Source: Roseinatronobacter monicus
GTDB taxonomy: Bacteria > Pseudomonadota > Alphaproteobacteria > Rhodobacterales > Rhodobacteraceae
DNA: 64,000 bases
NCBI RefSeq assembly: GCF_006716865.1
Contig: NZ_VFPT01000005.1
Coordinates: forward strand, 1 to 64,000
Direction: 5' to 3'
Shown: positions 62,827-64,000 of the stretch, piece after piece
Layout: the number at the start of each line of letters is the position of its first letter
Numbering within the stretch: the first letter of the stretch is position 1
Program-made: the position numbers and the translations under genes
The notes under the pieces: model-generated
What the model was told of the DNA's origin: nothing
The model's input: only the letters and a program-made list of their open reading frames with translations
The model's database searches: none

Positions 62827-63177
62827 CTATTTCGACAACAGCTCTTCAGTGATCAAACCGACAATGCTGCCGTGCGCGAAGCTGGTATCAGGCTGCTCAA
62901 CGCGGGACAGGGACTTGGCGATGTCAGCGGGCATATGACCATGCTGCAAGAGCAGTGATATGAGAACACAGGCATCCTGCACCATGAACTCAAGCTGCGA
63001 GCCTGATTTGAAACCAGCAGAATAGAAGATTTCGCGAGGGCGGTTTGAATCGCGGGGATCATATCCAAGCGAGAGATACACGGTATGGCCGTCAGCAGTC
63101 GTGATCTTGCGCGTTTCTGTTAGACGGCGCGTCGGTATGTCATAACGCGGTTCGGGCTGATCGCGGTAATCGTCCAT
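62827..63177 (-). CDS. TSCPD-domain protein (NrdJ C-terminal type)
   Basis: 116 residues. TTADGHTVYLSLGYDPRD, EIFYSAGFKSGSQLEFMVQD and ACVLISLLLQHGHMPADIAK correspond to the small domain found at the C-terminus of B12-dependent ribonucleotide reductases and as a free protein on plasmids. The cysteine of the TSCPD motif itself is not obvious. It is 52 bases after the SSB-like gene. Confidence 0.68.
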   Translation of the reverse strand: MDDYRDQPEPRYDIPTRRLTETRKITTADGHTVYLSLGYDPRDSNRPREIFYSAGFKSGSQLEFMVQDACVLISLLLQHGHMPADIAKSLSRVEQPDTSFAHGSIVGLITEELLSK

Positions 63178-63229
63178 GGGAATGTCCTTGTGTGGAAGGG
63201 CGCAGGGGCGGCTCAAGCCGCCCCTTTGC

Positions 63230-63550
63230 TCACTGGTCTTTCACCGCCAGGCGGCTGAACTCATCGCCTGCGAGAGTGACGCCATACACGGTTGCGCCAT
63301 CTTTTTCGTAAGAAGTCTCGCGGATCGTGCCGCGCGTGTGAACGAGATCACCCACCTCGATGTTGTCCTTGATCCAATTGACCGTCTTTTCGTTGAAGAT
63401 GGTGACGGTATTCCAGAAAGGCTTGCTGTCCCAAGAGCCGTCTTCGGCGCGCTTGCCGTAATCGGCTACGACCGAGACTTTGAGCGTCGAGCCTGCTTCC
63501 GTGACCTTGCCAACGCGGCCAATGATCTGAAATTCTGCAAAGGTTTTCAT
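63230..63550 (-). CDS. SSB-like single-stranded DNA-binding protein
   Basis: 106 residues from ATG 63550 after AAGGAGAAG. One OB-fold: FQIIGRVGKVTEAGSTLKVS, WNTVTIFNEKTVNWIKDNIE, VGDLVHTRGTIRETSYEKDG. It is shorter than chromosomal SSB and lacks the acidic C-terminal tail that recruits partners. It probably protects single strands during plasmid replication or transfer. Confidence 0.8.
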   Translation of the reverse strand: MKTFAEFQIIGRVGKVTEAGSTLKVSVVADYGKRAEDGSWDSKPFWNTVTIFNEKTVNWIKDNIEVGDLVHTRGTIRETSYEKDGATVYGVTLAGDEFSRLAVKDQ

Positions 63551-63607
63551 GGTCTTCTCCTTACTTGAGGTTTCGATGTTGAACGGGGATGCGTGCTGGT
63601 GATGCAA

Positions 63608-63660
63608 GCAAATGAAAAAACAGAGTGTCTGCCGAAGGGAGAAGCCGTTTTTTCATTTGC
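63608..63660. repeat. 14-bp perfect inverted repeat upstream of the SSB-like gene
   Basis: GCAAATGAAAAAAC at 63608..63621 and GTTTTTTCATTTGC at 63647..63660 with 25 bases between. As RNA it forms a long hairpin in the leader of the minus-strand ssb transcript. It could be a regulator site or mark a recombination or replication feature. Confidence 0.6.
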
Positions 63661-64000
63661 AGGGAATGGCTTGTCCGTGACGGGTTGCGAAGAGCCAGTA
63701 AAGCTAAAGAACCGTTGTTGAAACCGCGAGGGGAAGGCTGTTCCTGCGCATTACCAGTCTTTGGCTTGGCAAAAAATCACGGCGCTGATCACACAATCTC
63801 ACGCGGCTGAAGCGGAGTGCGCAGCACACATTGGACAGAAAACGGGAATGCTGGCAGGCTATCGTAACGAGGGCAGCCGGATCGCGACTTCGGGGCCGGT
63901 CAGGGTTGTCCACACGCGCGGCGCTATTCCAAGGCTTGCGCAACATGGCGATAGTGCATGGCGTTTTCTTGGGGGCTGAGCTTCGCTGACAAGGCCAGAT
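63661..64000. other. Window end, no gene supported
   Basis: Only short ORFs without family features or ribosome sites are present. The sequence may belong to a gene or control region that continues beyond the window. Confidence 0.4.

Noticed and set aside
63761..63979. 72-codon ORF near the window end
   Set aside because: TTG start, no ribosome site, no recognisable features.
1..64000. CRISPR array
   Set aside because: No regularly spaced direct repeats were seen anywhere in the window.

Overview
The window looks like the replication and accessory region of a large plasmid (or chromid) from a Rhodobacterales (roseobacter/Rhodobacter-type) alphaproteobacterium. The evidence is a repA-repB-repC cassette of the alphaproteobacterial RepABC type at 53.8-57.3 kb, followed by plasmid backbone genes (a large ParB-like protein, an SSB-like protein, a TSCPD-domain protein), high GC content, FrcA/SorC/Dpp-type polyol and sugar loci, and dense IS elements of the IS3, IS5, IS66, IS256, IS630 and ISL3 families. 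No rRNA, tRNA or CRISPR array was seen.

Layout. 0-2.8 kb: two same-orientation IS5-family copies flank an internal fragment of an autotransporter gene. 3.1-9.6 kb: plus-strand polyol/sugar operon A (ribose-type ABC ATPase, permease, binding protein, mannitol dehydrogenase family enzyme, HAD phosphatase, SorC regulator). 9.6-10.4 kb: IS3 scar. 10.5-19.7 kb: minus-strand operon B (Dpp-type binding protein, two permeases, two ATPases, SDR, a second mannitol dehydrogenase family enzyme, PfkB fructokinase), with a divergent ROK repressor and a FrcK-like kinase. 22-33 kb: an IS pile-up (ISL3 inside IS256, IS630, IS3, IS66). Removing the elements and their target duplications restores two coding frames: an 80-codon gene cut by IS256 and IS630, and a methyltransferase-HNH fusion cut by IS3. 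The fusion sits directly after an intact HNH nuclease gene and is translationally coupled to it. 33.4-42.6 kb: secreted subtilase, divergent LuxR-type regulator, an unrecognised three-gene operon (118, 122 and 756 codons), a RoxA-like di-heme protein and a secreted Cys-rich protein. 42.6-43.5 kb: IS66 and ISL3 debris. 43.7-47.9 kb: HlyD-ABC2-ABC2 exporter without its own ATPase, then an L,D-transpeptidase. 47.9-49.0 kb: third IS5 copy, inverted. 49-53.5 kb: tyrosine recombinase, Fic protein lying between the recombinase and a degraded copy of its own 3' end, ParDE toxin-antitoxin pair, serine recombinase. 53.5-64 kb: plasmid backbone.

How it fits together. Both catabolic loci pair an importer with a long-chain polyol dehydrogenase, and locus B adds a fructokinase, so polyol uptake, oxidation to a ketose and phosphorylation is the likely theme. 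The replication module carries two identical 16-bp palindromes, GTCCACCGCGGTGGAC, one inside repC and one just after it; these are good candidates for the RepB centromere. The best candidates for undescribed biology are the three-gene operon at 36.2-39.2 kb and the HNH / methyltransferase-HNH pair at 26.4-30.3 kb, the second gene of which is now disrupted.
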